DNA of 12,360 nt from contig CAKVAF010000021.1 of NCBI GenBank assembly GCA_934718785.1, forward strand, positions 1 through 12,360, read 5' to 3'. The DNA is from an uncultured Campylobacter sp. (GTDB taxonomy: Bacteria; Campylobacterota; Campylobacteria; Campylobacterales; Campylobacteraceae). Under the pieces are notes generated by a model. The model was not told where the DNA came from, ran no database searches, and was given only the letters and a program-made list of their open reading frames with translations. The first letter of the stretch is position 1. Each line of letters begins with the position of its first letter. Shown one piece after another: positions 1 to 6,909 of this stretch. A program made the position numbers and the translations under genes.

Positions 1-78
1 GTTTTAGCCGATTTAGCGATGAATGATTTAAACGCTTTTGCTAAGATTGTCGAGCAGGCTAAAAAGGCGATTGCTTAA
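1..78 (+). CDS. rplT: 50S ribosomal protein L20, C-terminal fragment
   Basis: Partial gene cut by the left window edge; only the last 25 codons and a TAA stop are present. The readable peptide begins VLADLAMNDLNAF and ends EQAKKAIA. This matches the C-terminus of bacterial L20, where a KVLADxAxxD segment is followed by a short amphipathic helix and an AL/IA end. L20 binds 23S rRNA and is needed early in 50S assembly. It is normally the last gene of infC-rpmI-rplT, and a hairpin follows it here, which fits an operon end. The identification rests on a short stretch, but the motif is characteristic. Confidence 0.8.
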   Translation, partial: VLADLAMNDLNAFAKIVEQAKKAIA

Positions 79-99
79 TCTCTTTAAATTTTAAACTCT

Positions 100-128
100 T
101 TTTGCCTAGATTTTAAATTTAGGCAAAA
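100..128. terminator. Hairpin between rplT and the transferase gene, probable terminator
   Basis: Inverted repeat with arms TTTTGCCTAGATT and AATTTAGGCAAAA, one G-T mismatch or wobble, and a small AT loop. It lies 22 bases after the rplT stop. A T-rich but interrupted stretch follows on the plus strand. The convergent gene at 230-925 ends about 100 bases to the right, so the hairpin could stop transcription from both sides. It is the only GC-containing stem in this 151-base gap. Confidence 0.5.
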
Positions 129-229
129 TTTACTTTCTAAAAATCTCACAAAATTCATTGATTGACTTGATTTTATTATTTATCAGCTATTATAAATTTA
201 TTGATATTTTTTGCTCTTACAAATTTTCA

Positions 230-925
230 TCATTCATGGACTAAAGAAAAAATGAGTTTTTGTTTTTTTATTGCAAGATAGTGGGTGAAAAATTTGCAAT
301 ATATTTTCTCATCGTTTCGCTCTTTATAATAGGCATTAGAACTTAGCAGCAAAGAATTTGAGCTTAAATTTAGGCTTAAATTTTTGCAAATATTTAAATT
401 TGTATTCAAATTTTTACAAAGCCCTACTTTATCAATGCTCTCAAAGCCAAGATTTGCAAATTTTAAAAGCGCTTCTTTTAGTGTAAAAATTTCATAAAAG
501 CATTTTAAAGGCTCATTTGCTCGCTCTATTAAAGTGCGCTCATAAGCATTAAAAGCAAAATCAAGTGCGGGTTTTATTTTTCTAGGCTTTAAAATTTCAA
601 TATCTGCGCCTATTTTAAAATTTGCACGCGCTATTAAAACAAGTTCTTTTTTATGAGAAAGGCTAGAAAAGCTACTTTTAACGCTGCCGTCAATTTTTAT
701 CATCAAAGCACGCGAATTGATAAAACTTTGATTGTTTTGAAGCCCTTTAAATTCATTAAAGCGCGCCTTATCTGAAGCATTTAGAGCATTTTCATCAAAA
801 AATTTACTCAAATCATCTGTGCCCAAGCTCAATAAAATCAAATTTTCATTTAAATTTAAATCTTTTAAAGTGCTTAATTTTACAAAAGTTTTAAGTTTTT
901 TATCAAAAAGAAAATGCCTAATCAA
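230..925 (-). CDS. 4'-phosphopantetheinyl transferase, Sfp/HetI type
   Basis: Predicted 231-residue transferase that moves the 4'-phosphopantetheine arm of CoA onto a carrier-protein serine (apo to holo). The family signature is clear: GADIE at 106-110 (Mg-binding D108 and E110) and FTLKEALLK at 147-155 (E151, K155). The length is usual for the Sfp type and much longer than AcpS (about 120 residues), so it is probably an accessory enzyme beside housekeeping AcpS. Start: TTG at 925; an in-frame stop lies just upstream, no ATG occurs before residue 75, and only a weak GGGA precedes the TTG. Residues about 171-196 are a low-complexity Asn/Leu/Ser/Cys-rich run. The gene diverges from the ketosynthase operon across 75 bp, which suggests it activates that pathway's carrier protein. 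The carrier itself is not in the window. Confidence 0.85.
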   Translation of the reverse strand: MIRHFLFDKKLKTFVKLSTLKDLNLNENLILLSLGTDDLSKFFDENALNASDKARFNEFKGLQNNQSFINSRALMIKIDGSVKSSFSSLSHKKELVLIARANFKIGADIEILKPRKIKPALDFAFNAYERTLIERANEPLKCFYEIFTLKEALLKFANLGFESIDKVGLCKNLNTNLNICKNLSLNLSSNSLLLSSNAYYKERNDEKIYCKFFTHYLAIKKQKLIFSLVHE

Positions 926-952
926 AGAGTTGTCCCATTTAGTTTTAACTCA

Positions 953-958
953 ATTTTA
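953..958 (-). promoter_or_regulatory. Candidate -10 of the phosphopantetheinyl transferase gene
   Basis: On the minus strand this reads TAAAAT, a common Campylobacter sigma-70 -10 form. It would start transcription near 946 and leave about a 20-base leader to the TTG at 925. It sits about 10 bases from the -10 of the divergent operon, so the two promoters would overlap back to back. No -35 is evident, as is normal in Campylobacter. Confidence 0.4.
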
Positions 959-970
959 GCATTCTTTTGT

Positions 971-976
971 TAAAAT
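971..976 (+). promoter_or_regulatory. Candidate -10 of the halogenase/ketosynthase operon
   Basis: TAAAAT preceded by TTTTGT. Transcription would begin near 983, just before the AAGGA ribosome site at 991-995 and the TTG at 1001. The leader is therefore short, with no room for attenuation. All four downstream genes overlap, so this is probably the only promoter of the operon. Confidence 0.45.
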
Positions 977-1000
977 GAGAAAATTTTTTAAAGGATAATT

Positions 1001-2224
1001 TTGAAAGAAGTTGATATTTTAATTATCGGTGCAGGACCCAGTGGATCGGTCGTTAGCGCGCTTTTAAATAAGCATAAAGATTTAAAAATTTTAGTCGTTG
1101 AAAAAGAACTTTTCCCACGCTTTGTCATCGGTGAGAGTTTGCTTCCTTTTTGTATGCAAATGCTTGAAGAAGCAGGCTTTTTAGAAGCTGTAAAAGCACA
1201 CGGCTTTCAGTTTAAAAACGGCGCTGCGTTTTCTTATAAAGATGAATACCGCTATTTTGACTTTTGCGATAAAAGCTCAGCAGGATATGGCACGACTTTT
1301 CAGGTGCAAAGGGGCGATTTTGACAAGCTTTTGATTGATGAGGCAATAAAGCAAGGCGTTGAAGTGAAATTTCAAACCTGCGTTGAAGATGTTAAATTCC
1401 AAGCAGACTTCGCACTTGTAAGCCTTAAGGACTTAAAAGAGAATAAAAACTTTGAACTAAAAGCTAAATTCATCATCGATGCAAGCGGTTATGGACGCGT
1501 TTTGCCTAGGATAATGGATCTTGAAACGCCTTCAAATTTAGCCGCGCGTAAGGCTTATTTCACACACATTGAAGACAATATCAGCGAAGTGCTTTATGAT
1601 AGGAAAAAAATTCTCATCACCACGCACCCTGAGATGAAAGAAGTGTGGTTTTGGCTCATTCCTTTTTCAAATGGTCGTTGTTCTTTAGGCGTTGTCGGCG
1701 AGCCTAAATTTGTGGATATTCAAGGACTTGATGAGTTAGAAACCCTTAAAACTCACACTTTCAAAGCCCCACTTTTAAAAAGGCTTTTAAAAGACGCTAA
1801 ATTTGACACGCCAGTGCGCTCTATTCACTCTTATTCTAAAGATGTCAAAACGCTTTTTGGCGAGCGTTTTTTACTGCTTGGAAATGCGAGCGAGTTTTTA
1901 GACCCTGTTTTTAGCTCTGGTGTAAGCATTGCGATGTATTCAGCGCATTTAGCAGCAAAGCTTGCTCCACGCATTTTAAAAGGCGAAAAGCTTGATTTAA
2001 ACGAGCTTTACGCAAAGCCTTTAATGCTAGGTATTAACACCTTTAGAACCTATGTTGAAGGCTGGTATGATGGCTCATTTCAGCGTGTGATTTATACCAA
2101 AAATGAAAATAACGACATCAAAAGGCAGATTTGCTCCATTTTAGCAGGCTATGCGTGGGATATGAGCAATGTTTATGTGAGAAAATCAAAAGAAGCTTTA
2201 AAGGCTTTGGAGGCTTATTGTTAA
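1001..2224 (+). CDS. FAD-dependent oxidoreductase of the flavin halogenase fold
   Basis: 407-residue flavoprotein. Visible signatures: Rossmann FAD site GAGPSG at 10-15; FPRFVIGESLLP at 38-49, typical of the tryptophan-halogenase-like group; GFQFKNGAAF at 68-77, with K72 where carrier-type halogenases keep their catalytic lysine; WFWLIP at 216-221, matching the WxWxIP halogenase motif; and GNASEFLDPVFSSGV at 294-308, the second FAD-binding motif. Family knowledge: such enzymes use FADH2 and O2 to halogenate or oxidise carrier-bound or aromatic substrates. Homologues accompany flexirubin, xanthomonadin and aryl-polyene clusters, often without proven chlorination. Start: TTG with AAGGA (991-995) 5 bases upstream and the GxGxxG motif right after it. 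It is the first gene of the operon and overlaps the next. The fold is secure; the substrate, and whether it halogenates, are unknown. Confidence 0.82.
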   Translation: MKEVDILIIGAGPSGSVVSALLNKHKDLKILVVEKELFPRFVIGESLLPFCMQMLEEAGFLEAVKAHGFQFKNGAAFSYKDEYRYFDFCDKSSAGYGTTFQVQRGDFDKLLIDEAIKQGVEVKFQTCVEDVKFQADFALVSLKDLKENKNFELKAKFIIDASGYGRVLPRIMDLETPSNLAARKAYFTHIEDNISEVLYDRKKILITTHPEMKEVWFWLIPFSNGRCSLGVVGEPKFVDIQGLDELETLKTHTFKAPLLKRLLKDAKFDTPVRSIHSYSKDVKTLFGERFLLLGNASEFLDPVFSSGVSIAMYSAHLAAKLAPRILKGEKLDLNELYAKPLMLGINTFRTYVEGWYDGSFQRVIYTKNENNDIKRQICSILAGYAWDMSNVYVRKSKEALKALEAYC

Positions 2225-2670
2225 GTGTTTTGAATGATTTTAAAATTTCAAATGAGCTTAAAACTTGCTCTTTAAAGCAGAAATTTATACAAATTTCAAA
2301 GCTTGATTTTTTAAGAAAATTCTTTTTAAAAGTCTTGCTGTGTTTAAGCTTAAGTTTTTTTCTAGCTTGTGCGCCCACTTATCAAAGCATTGATTTAGCG
2401 CCCTTTGAGCTTAAAGTTTTTGAGATAAAAAAAGAGCAAAAAAGTGAAATTTTATACCTTAGACATAAAAACAACATTTATCAATTCGCGCTTTTTGATG
2501 CTTTTGGCGCGCCCCTTGCTTCAAAGATTTTTGAAAATAATGTTTTTAAAAATGATAAATTTCTACCCAGTAAAAAAGACTATGAGCCGCTATTTTATGA
2601 GATTTTAAAGATGATTGAAAAAAATAAAATGAGTATGGATTATAAAGAATTTAAGGTAAAAGAGCTTTGA
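2218..2670 (+). CDS. Small putative lipoprotein, DUF3261-like
   Basis: About 150 residues. I chose TTG 2218, with GGAGG at 2209-2213, giving a 7-base overlap with the upstream stop. An ATG at 2131 would force a 94-base overlap and has no support. TTG 2230 is a weaker alternative. A hydrophobic signal (KVLLCLSLSFFLAC) ends in a plausible but weak lipobox, FLAC, at about residue 51; this leaves an unusually long N-terminal region. The remaining ~100 residues are polar and contain YQFALFDAFGAPLAS and DKFLPSKKDYEPLFYEIL. This layout, and the position just before the ketosynthase, resemble the DUF3261 lipoproteins of aryl-polyene clusters, whose role is unclear (perhaps envelope delivery of the product). 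The family call comes from remembered pattern and context, so it is tentative; that it is an exported coding gene is more secure. Confidence 0.6.
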   Translation: MLSVLNDFKISNELKTCSLKQKFIQISKLDFLRKFFLKVLLCLSLSFFLACAPTYQSIDLAPFELKVFEIKKEQKSEILYLRHKNNIYQFALFDAFGAPLASKIFENNVFKNDKFLPSKKDYEPLFYEILKMIEKNKMSMDYKEFKVKEL

Positions 2671-3866
2671 AAGTTTATTTAAGTAAGCCAGACATTGTCT
2701 GTGCAGCAGGAAATAACAGCGAGCAAGTCTTTGAAAGGCTTTTAAACAATGAGTGCTTTTTAAGCTTGAATGATGAATTTACAAGCAAAGCCTTTTATCT
2801 AGGCAAATGCAAAGATTTAAAAGCCCTACCCAAAGAAATCGCGCCTTTTTATCAAACCAGAACCAATCAAATTCTTTATAACGCTTTTTTAGAGCTTGAA
2901 AGCCTAATTTACGAGCTTAAAAAGGACTTTGAAAAAGCAAGCTTTGGCATTGTCGTTGGCACAAGCACGACAGGCGTTGAAGAAAATTATCAAGCGATTA
3001 AAGCAAGAAAAGCTTATATGAGCGAGCGCAACAGCCTGAGTAATCCTGCAGCCTTTCTTAACACGCTTTTTGATTTAAACGCGCTTAATTTTGGTGTTTC
3101 ATCAGCTTGCACTTCAGGCGCAAAGGCTTTAATGCAAGGCGCGAGGCTCATTAAATCAGGACTTTGTGATATTGTTTTAGTTGCGGGAGTGGATAGCTTA
3201 AATACACTGACAATTAATGGTTTTAAAGCCCTTGATATACTTTCAAGCTCTATTTGTAAGCCTTTTGATAAAAATAGAGACGGCATAAATATCGGCGAGG
3301 GCGCGGCTAGCTTTATTCTAATCAGTGAAAAAATTTATAAAAGCCTTGAAAATGCGCTTAAAAGTGAATTTAAACTCGAGCTAAAAGCCTATAAAAGCAA
3401 CAACGACGCCTTTCACATCACACAGCCAAAGGCGCAAAACCCCGATCTTAGCATGCTTTTAAAGGCTTTACTTGATGAAGCAGAACTTAAAGTGGAGCAA
3501 ATTGATTACATTTCTTTGCACGGCACAGGCACGCAGTCAAATGATTTAATGGAAAGTGCGCTTTTTTCGCCACTTTTTAAAAACACGCCAAGCTCAAGTA
3601 TCAAGCATTTAATCGGCCACACGCTTGCTGCAGCAGGCAGTATCGAGGCTGCACTTTGTGCTAAGCTCATTTTAAAAAGCTTAGAAAACTCGCAAACGCC
3701 TTTACTTGCACAGCAAGAGCGAATCAAAGATAAGGCTTTGAAGCCTTTGAATTTAGTCAAAAAAGGCGATAAAGCACGCGTTTTAAACGCACTTTCAAGC
3801 TCGTTTGCTTTTGGCGGGGATAATACACTTTTGATTTTAGGAGCAAAAGATGATGAGCGCGCTTAA
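2667..3866 (+). CDS. Beta-ketoacyl-ACP synthase (KAS II/FabF-like)
   Basis: 399-residue condensing enzyme of the thiolase fold, about the normal FabF length. It would join malonyl-ACP to a growing acyl chain in the cytoplasm. The triad is intact: Cys148 in SSACTSGAKA, His285 in LHGTGTQSND, and His318 in IGHTLAAAGSIEA, with the usual upstream Lys313. Other family marks are KPFDKNRDGINIGEGA (198-213) and SFAFGGDNTLLIL at the C-terminus. The intact Cys argues for an active synthase and against a chain-length factor. Start: TTG in a TTGA overlap with the previous stop; AAGG at 2653 is only a weak ribosome site, so it is probably translationally coupled. The neighbours and overlapping layout resemble the ApeO-type KS of aryl-polyene clusters, and it is probably not the housekeeping FabF. 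The enzyme class is firm; the pathway is inferred. Confidence 0.88.
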   Translation: MKVYLSKPDIVCAAGNNSEQVFERLLNNECFLSLNDEFTSKAFYLGKCKDLKALPKEIAPFYQTRTNQILYNAFLELESLIYELKKDFEKASFGIVVGTSTTGVEENYQAIKARKAYMSERNSLSNPAAFLNTLFDLNALNFGVSSACTSGAKALMQGARLIKSGLCDIVLVAGVDSLNTLTINGFKALDILSSSICKPFDKNRDGINIGEGAASFILISEKIYKSLENALKSEFKLELKAYKSNNDAFHITQPKAQNPDLSMLLKALLDEAELKVEQIDYISLHGTGTQSNDLMESALFSPLFKNTPSSSIKHLIGHTLAAAGSIEAALCAKLILKSLENSQTPLLAQQERIKDKALKPLNLVKKGDKARVLNALSSSFAFGGDNTLLILGAKDDERA

Positions 3867-4302
3867 TTTATTGCCACACAGCAATAAAATGCTTTTAATT
3901 GATGAAGTTGTCGAGTTTAAACAAGATTTTATCCACACTAAAACGCGCATTAACAAGGACAATGCCTTTTTGAAAAATGATGAATTTGCCACTTTTCAAG
4001 GCGTTGAAATTATGGCGCAAAGCTTAGGATGTCTAAAAAGCCTACTTTGTGCGGATAAAGAAGCTAAACTTGGCTTTTTGCTGGGTATAAGAAATTTTGA
4101 AATTCTCACGCCTTTTATAAAAAGTGGCGCGATTTTACACGTTAAAAGCAAATTGTCTTTACAAGATGAAAGCGGCTTTGGCGTCTATGAATGCGAGCTT
4201 TTTTGCGAAAATGATACAAGCTTAGAGCTTGTAGCTAAAGCAAATTTAAGCGTTTTAAGTCCAAATGACGAACTTTTGAAAGAGATTTTTCAAAACAGAT
4301 GA
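3850..4302 (+). CDS. Hot-dog fold 3-hydroxyacyl-ACP dehydratase-like protein (ApeP-like)
   Basis: 150 residues, overlapping the ketosynthase by 17 bases. AGGAG at 3839-3843 sits 6 bases before ATG 3850; ATG 3853 is equally possible. The N-terminus LLPHSNKMLLIDEV (7-20) matches the FabZ/ApeP start (LPHxxxMxLLD). GVEIMAQSLG (51-60) is the central hot-dog helix, with E53 aligned to the catalytic Glu of FabZ. The GHFP segment that carries the FabZ catalytic His is absent; the region before E53 reads FLKNDEFATFQ. This fits ApeP-type subunits, which as I recall pair with a separate His-bearing dehydratase. It would then act with a partner on ACP-bound 3-hydroxyacyl chains. It is the last gene of the operon; the ketoreductase that often follows in APE clusters is missing. 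Confidence 0.72.
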   Translation: MMSALNLLPHSNKMLLIDEVVEFKQDFIHTKTRINKDNAFLKNDEFATFQGVEIMAQSLGCLKSLLCADKEAKLGFLLGIRNFEILTPFIKSGAILHVKSKLSLQDESGFGVYECELFCENDTSLELVAKANLSVLSPNDELLKEIFQNR

Positions 4303-4390
4303 TAAATCACATCACTTTTGAAATTTTTGTGAAATATGAATGTATTGAAATAGATTGATTTTTTAGTCTCATTTATGATTTTAACAAAAC

Positions 4391-6769
4391 TCATTTTTTT
4401 AGCTTAAACACCTTGCCGTTTTTATCGTTTATAACGAGCTCGAACAAATCTTTATCATAATGATTTAAGAAAAACATTTGCACATAAGCACTTTCAAACA
4501 TCGATTTATCCATAATGATAAACTGCATAGGATAGACAAAATTTTGCTTAAGTATGAAGACAAAATATTTTGCATTTTTATCCAGCACTATGTTTTTAAA
4601 CTCGCCTTTTTCAATATTTGAAATGTCATAAATGCTATTAATGGCTAGCTTTTTATCCCCTACTACTAGGCTTTTAAAGTCATTTTCTATGATAAAGCCA
4701 TTACTTAGCACGATTTGAGGCTCGCTAGCAAGAGCAAGTGCGGTGCTAAAGATAAAAGGCTGATTGAGCTCGCCATTACTTAAATCAATCTTAGAAAAAC
4801 TAGCCACAGTGGAAAAAATAGCCGCCATTCTAGCGGGCATATAAAGATAAATGTCGCGAGTTTTAGGACTTGGAATTTTAAAATTCTTATCTTTCAAGCT
4901 TTCAAAAAATAAAAATTCATTGCTTTTATTATAATCTTTCATCATAGCCTTTAAAATATCGCTGCCATTTTGAGCGCTCCAGTTATTATCAAAGCTTTTT
5001 TCTGTGTATTCTACGCTAAGGCGCGCCATATTTGCACTTGAGTTTTCATCACTACTTAACACAAAAGAGGGAAAAAAATTATCCTTGCCTAGGTGTTTGC
5101 CCCCATCTACTAGGGTTTTGACATCGCTATAATAACGAAGCGCATAGCCATAATCCCACCAAGTGATGACATAATCTTCAGGCTTTGCTATACTTTTAAG
5201 CTTATCTAGGCTTTTAACTTCGGCATTTGTAAGAACAGTTGAGGCCTTATATTTATAAATGTGCTCAATTGCAAAGCCAAGTGATAAAAAGCTAAGGCTA
5301 AAAACAAAGATAAAAGAAGCTGTTTTAAAAAAGCTAAATTTAAGCATTAAAGCCGTAAAAAATAAAGCTAAAAAAAGTATGAAAAACTCTAAAGAAAGAT
5401 CATTTAAAAAAAGGGCAAAAAATAAAAGGGCAAAAATAGCCAGCACAAAGCTTGTAAAAAGATAAAAATTTAGCTCTTTTAAAGCCTTGAAATTTGAAAT
5501 TTTATCCCCCATAAAAACGCAAAAATATCCAAGCCCTAAAGCCATCACAGGCACAGCATAAATGGTAAATCTAAGCCCTGCAAAAAAGGCTAAAAAGCCA
5601 AGTAAAAGCAAAGGCAAAAATAAAATCACACTTTTATGCTTTTTAATGAGCATAAAAAGGCCTGCTATACTAAATAAAAAGGCTAACTCACTAGAGCTAA
5701 TGCGGCGCGCAAAGGTAGCTAGGTCTATGTTGCTTACTTCTTGTATGGTTTTGCTGACATTAAAATAGACGAAATTTTTACTCAAACTAGCGCTAGCATC
5801 GCTTTTAAAAATATAAAAATCAAGCTGATATAAAATAGGCTCAAGCCCGCCGCTTAAAAAAAGCAAAATCAAGGATAAAATACCCAAAAAAGCTAGTAAA
5901 AGTGGCTTAAAAAGAACATTTTTAAGCACAAAAAAGGCAAATAAAAGGGCTAAAAGTGCTAACTCATAATACCAGGCGATGGGAGAAAGAGCTATAATCA
6001 TAAAGATTAAAGCCATAAAAAACAATCTATCTTTTATGTGAAAAATGAGAGTATAGAGTAAAAAAAGTCCCATTAAAGCGACATTTAAGGTATAGCTTGA
6101 GGGATAATACCAAAGATAAAAGCTCATTATTAAAGGTAGGGCTATTAAACTAAGATGATCGCGCTTTATGATGAGTTTTATTAAAAAATATACAAAAAAG
6201 CAAGGAAGCACCGTTACTAGCATATCTGTATCATAATAGCCTATCATCGTGCGGTTATAATAACTTACCGCAACGCTTGCAAAAAGTGCTGCTAAAAAGC
6301 CTGCAAATCTTTCTTTATATAAATTTGCAATGAGAATGAGCGGGATGATAATCAAGGAGCTAAAAAAGGCACTCATATATAAAATAATGCTTTCAAAGCT
6401 AAAGGGCGTGAGCTTATAAATATAATAAGTAAGGCTTGAAAGTGGGCTATTAAAATAAGATAGGTCATTGGGCTGATGAAAGCCTGCTATCATATCTCTA
6501 GCGCCCTCAGCAAAGGCGTAGCCGTCATTTGAGTTTATCATCAATTCATTATTAAAATAAAAGGGCTCAAAAGAGCTCGCCCAAAATACCCAGTAAAGCC
6601 TACAAACAAAGCTAAAAGCGTAAGCGATGAGAAGATAATAAAAAAGATTGATTTGATTTAAATTTGTAAAATAAGAATTTAAAGGATAATGCGTTAAAAG
6701 GCTTGGATCAGACGCTTTTGTGCTAGGCTTTGCTACTTGTTTAAAATTTTTATTTATTTTTTTTTGCAT
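4391..6769 (-). CDS. pglB: Oligosaccharyltransferase PglB (STT3 family), long form
   Basis: 792-residue membrane enzyme that transfers the undecaprenyl-linked glycan to Asn of D/E-x-N-x-S/T sequons in the periplasm. Catalytic marks in order: SNDGYAF with metal-binding D82; YYDTD with D180/D182; TIQE with E344 on the external loop; R400 in LRFTIY, which reads the -2 acidic residue; WWDYG at 537-541; and ARMAAI (M648, I651), the sequon Ser/Thr pocket. Many membrane segments lie between about 41 and 500, with a soluble periplasmic C-terminal domain after that. C. jejuni PglB is 713 residues. Against it, this protein has about 28 extra N-terminal residues and about 52 extra between R400 and WWDYG, mostly hydrophobic. 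Start: ATG 6769 with AAGGAT at 6780-6775. It stands alone, not among glycosyltransferase genes, and converges on the ketosynthase operon across 88 bp with no clear terminator hairpin. Confidence 0.93.
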   Translation of the reverse strand: MQKKINKNFKQVAKPSTKASDPSLLTHYPLNSYFTNLNQINLFYYLLIAYAFSFVCRLYWVFWASSFEPFYFNNELMINSNDGYAFAEGARDMIAGFHQPNDLSYFNSPLSSLTYYIYKLTPFSFESIILYMSAFFSSLIIIPLILIANLYKERFAGFLAALFASVAVSYYNRTMIGYYDTDMLVTVLPCFFVYFLIKLIIKRDHLSLIALPLIMSFYLWYYPSSYTLNVALMGLFLLYTLIFHIKDRLFFMALIFMIIALSPIAWYYELALLALLFAFFVLKNVLFKPLLLAFLGILSLILLFLSGGLEPILYQLDFYIFKSDASASLSKNFVYFNVSKTIQEVSNIDLATFARRISSSELAFLFSIAGLFMLIKKHKSVILFLPLLLLGFLAFFAGLRFTIYAVPVMALGLGYFCVFMGDKISNFKALKELNFYLFTSFVLAIFALLFFALFLNDLSLEFFILFLALFFTALMLKFSFFKTASFIFVFSLSFLSLGFAIEHIYKYKASTVLTNAEVKSLDKLKSIAKPEDYVITWWDYGYALRYYSDVKTLVDGGKHLGKDNFFPSFVLSSDENSSANMARLSVEYTEKSFDNNWSAQNGSDILKAMMKDYNKSNEFLFFESLKDKNFKIPSPKTRDIYLYMPARMAAIFSTVASFSKIDLSNGELNQPFIFSTALALASEPQIVLSNGFIIENDFKSLVVGDKKLAINSIYDISNIEKGEFKNIVLDKNAKYFVFILKQNFVYPMQFIIMDKSMFESAYVQMFFLNHYDKDLFELVINDKNGKVFKLKK

Positions 6770-6785
6770 TCTTTATCCTTATAAA

Positions 6786-6818
6786 ATTATAAAATTTCTT
6801 TAAATGCAAAAAATTTTA
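6786..6818 (-). promoter_or_regulatory. Candidate pglB promoter region
   Basis: Two minus-strand -10-like hexamers are visible. TAAAAT at 6818-6813 would start transcription near 6806 and give about a 37-base leader. TATAAT at 6791-6786 is the better match, but it would start transcription almost on top of the ribosome site at 6780-6775, so I prefer the first. The surroundings are strongly AT-rich, which makes chance matches likely. Confidence 0.3.
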
Positions 6819-6855
6819 CTTTAAAAATTTAAATATTTGGAATTTTCTAAGGATA

Positions 6856-6872
6856 TTAAAGCAGCTGTTTAA
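6856..6872. promoter_or_regulatory. Imperfect palindrome between pglB and hydA, operator-like
   Basis: TTAAAGCAGCTGTTTAA: arms TTAAA(G)CAG and CTGTTTAA around a CAGCTG core, with a single unpaired G. It lies in the 255-base divergent gap, roughly 87 bases before the pglB start and 108 bases before the hydA -10. A symmetric site of this kind could bind a dimeric regulator. No regulator is assigned from sequence alone. Confidence 0.25.
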
Positions 6873-6909
6873 ATTTATAATTCATTTCTTTTTGCTAAAT
6901 GTGAAAATA

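Noticed and set aside
2131..2217. Upstream ATG extending the small lipoprotein by 29 codons.
   Set aside because: It would overlap the halogenase-fold gene by 94 bases and lacks a ribosome site; GGAGG placed before TTG 2218 fits better.
4303..4390. Search for a bidirectional terminator between the convergent hot-dog and pglB genes.
   Set aside because: T-rich runs are present but I see no GC-containing stem; nothing supportable to annotate.
5259..5768. Lys-rich open frames on the plus strand inside pglB.
   Set aside because: They are antisense shadows of membrane-segment codons, with no ribosome sites or recognisable domains.
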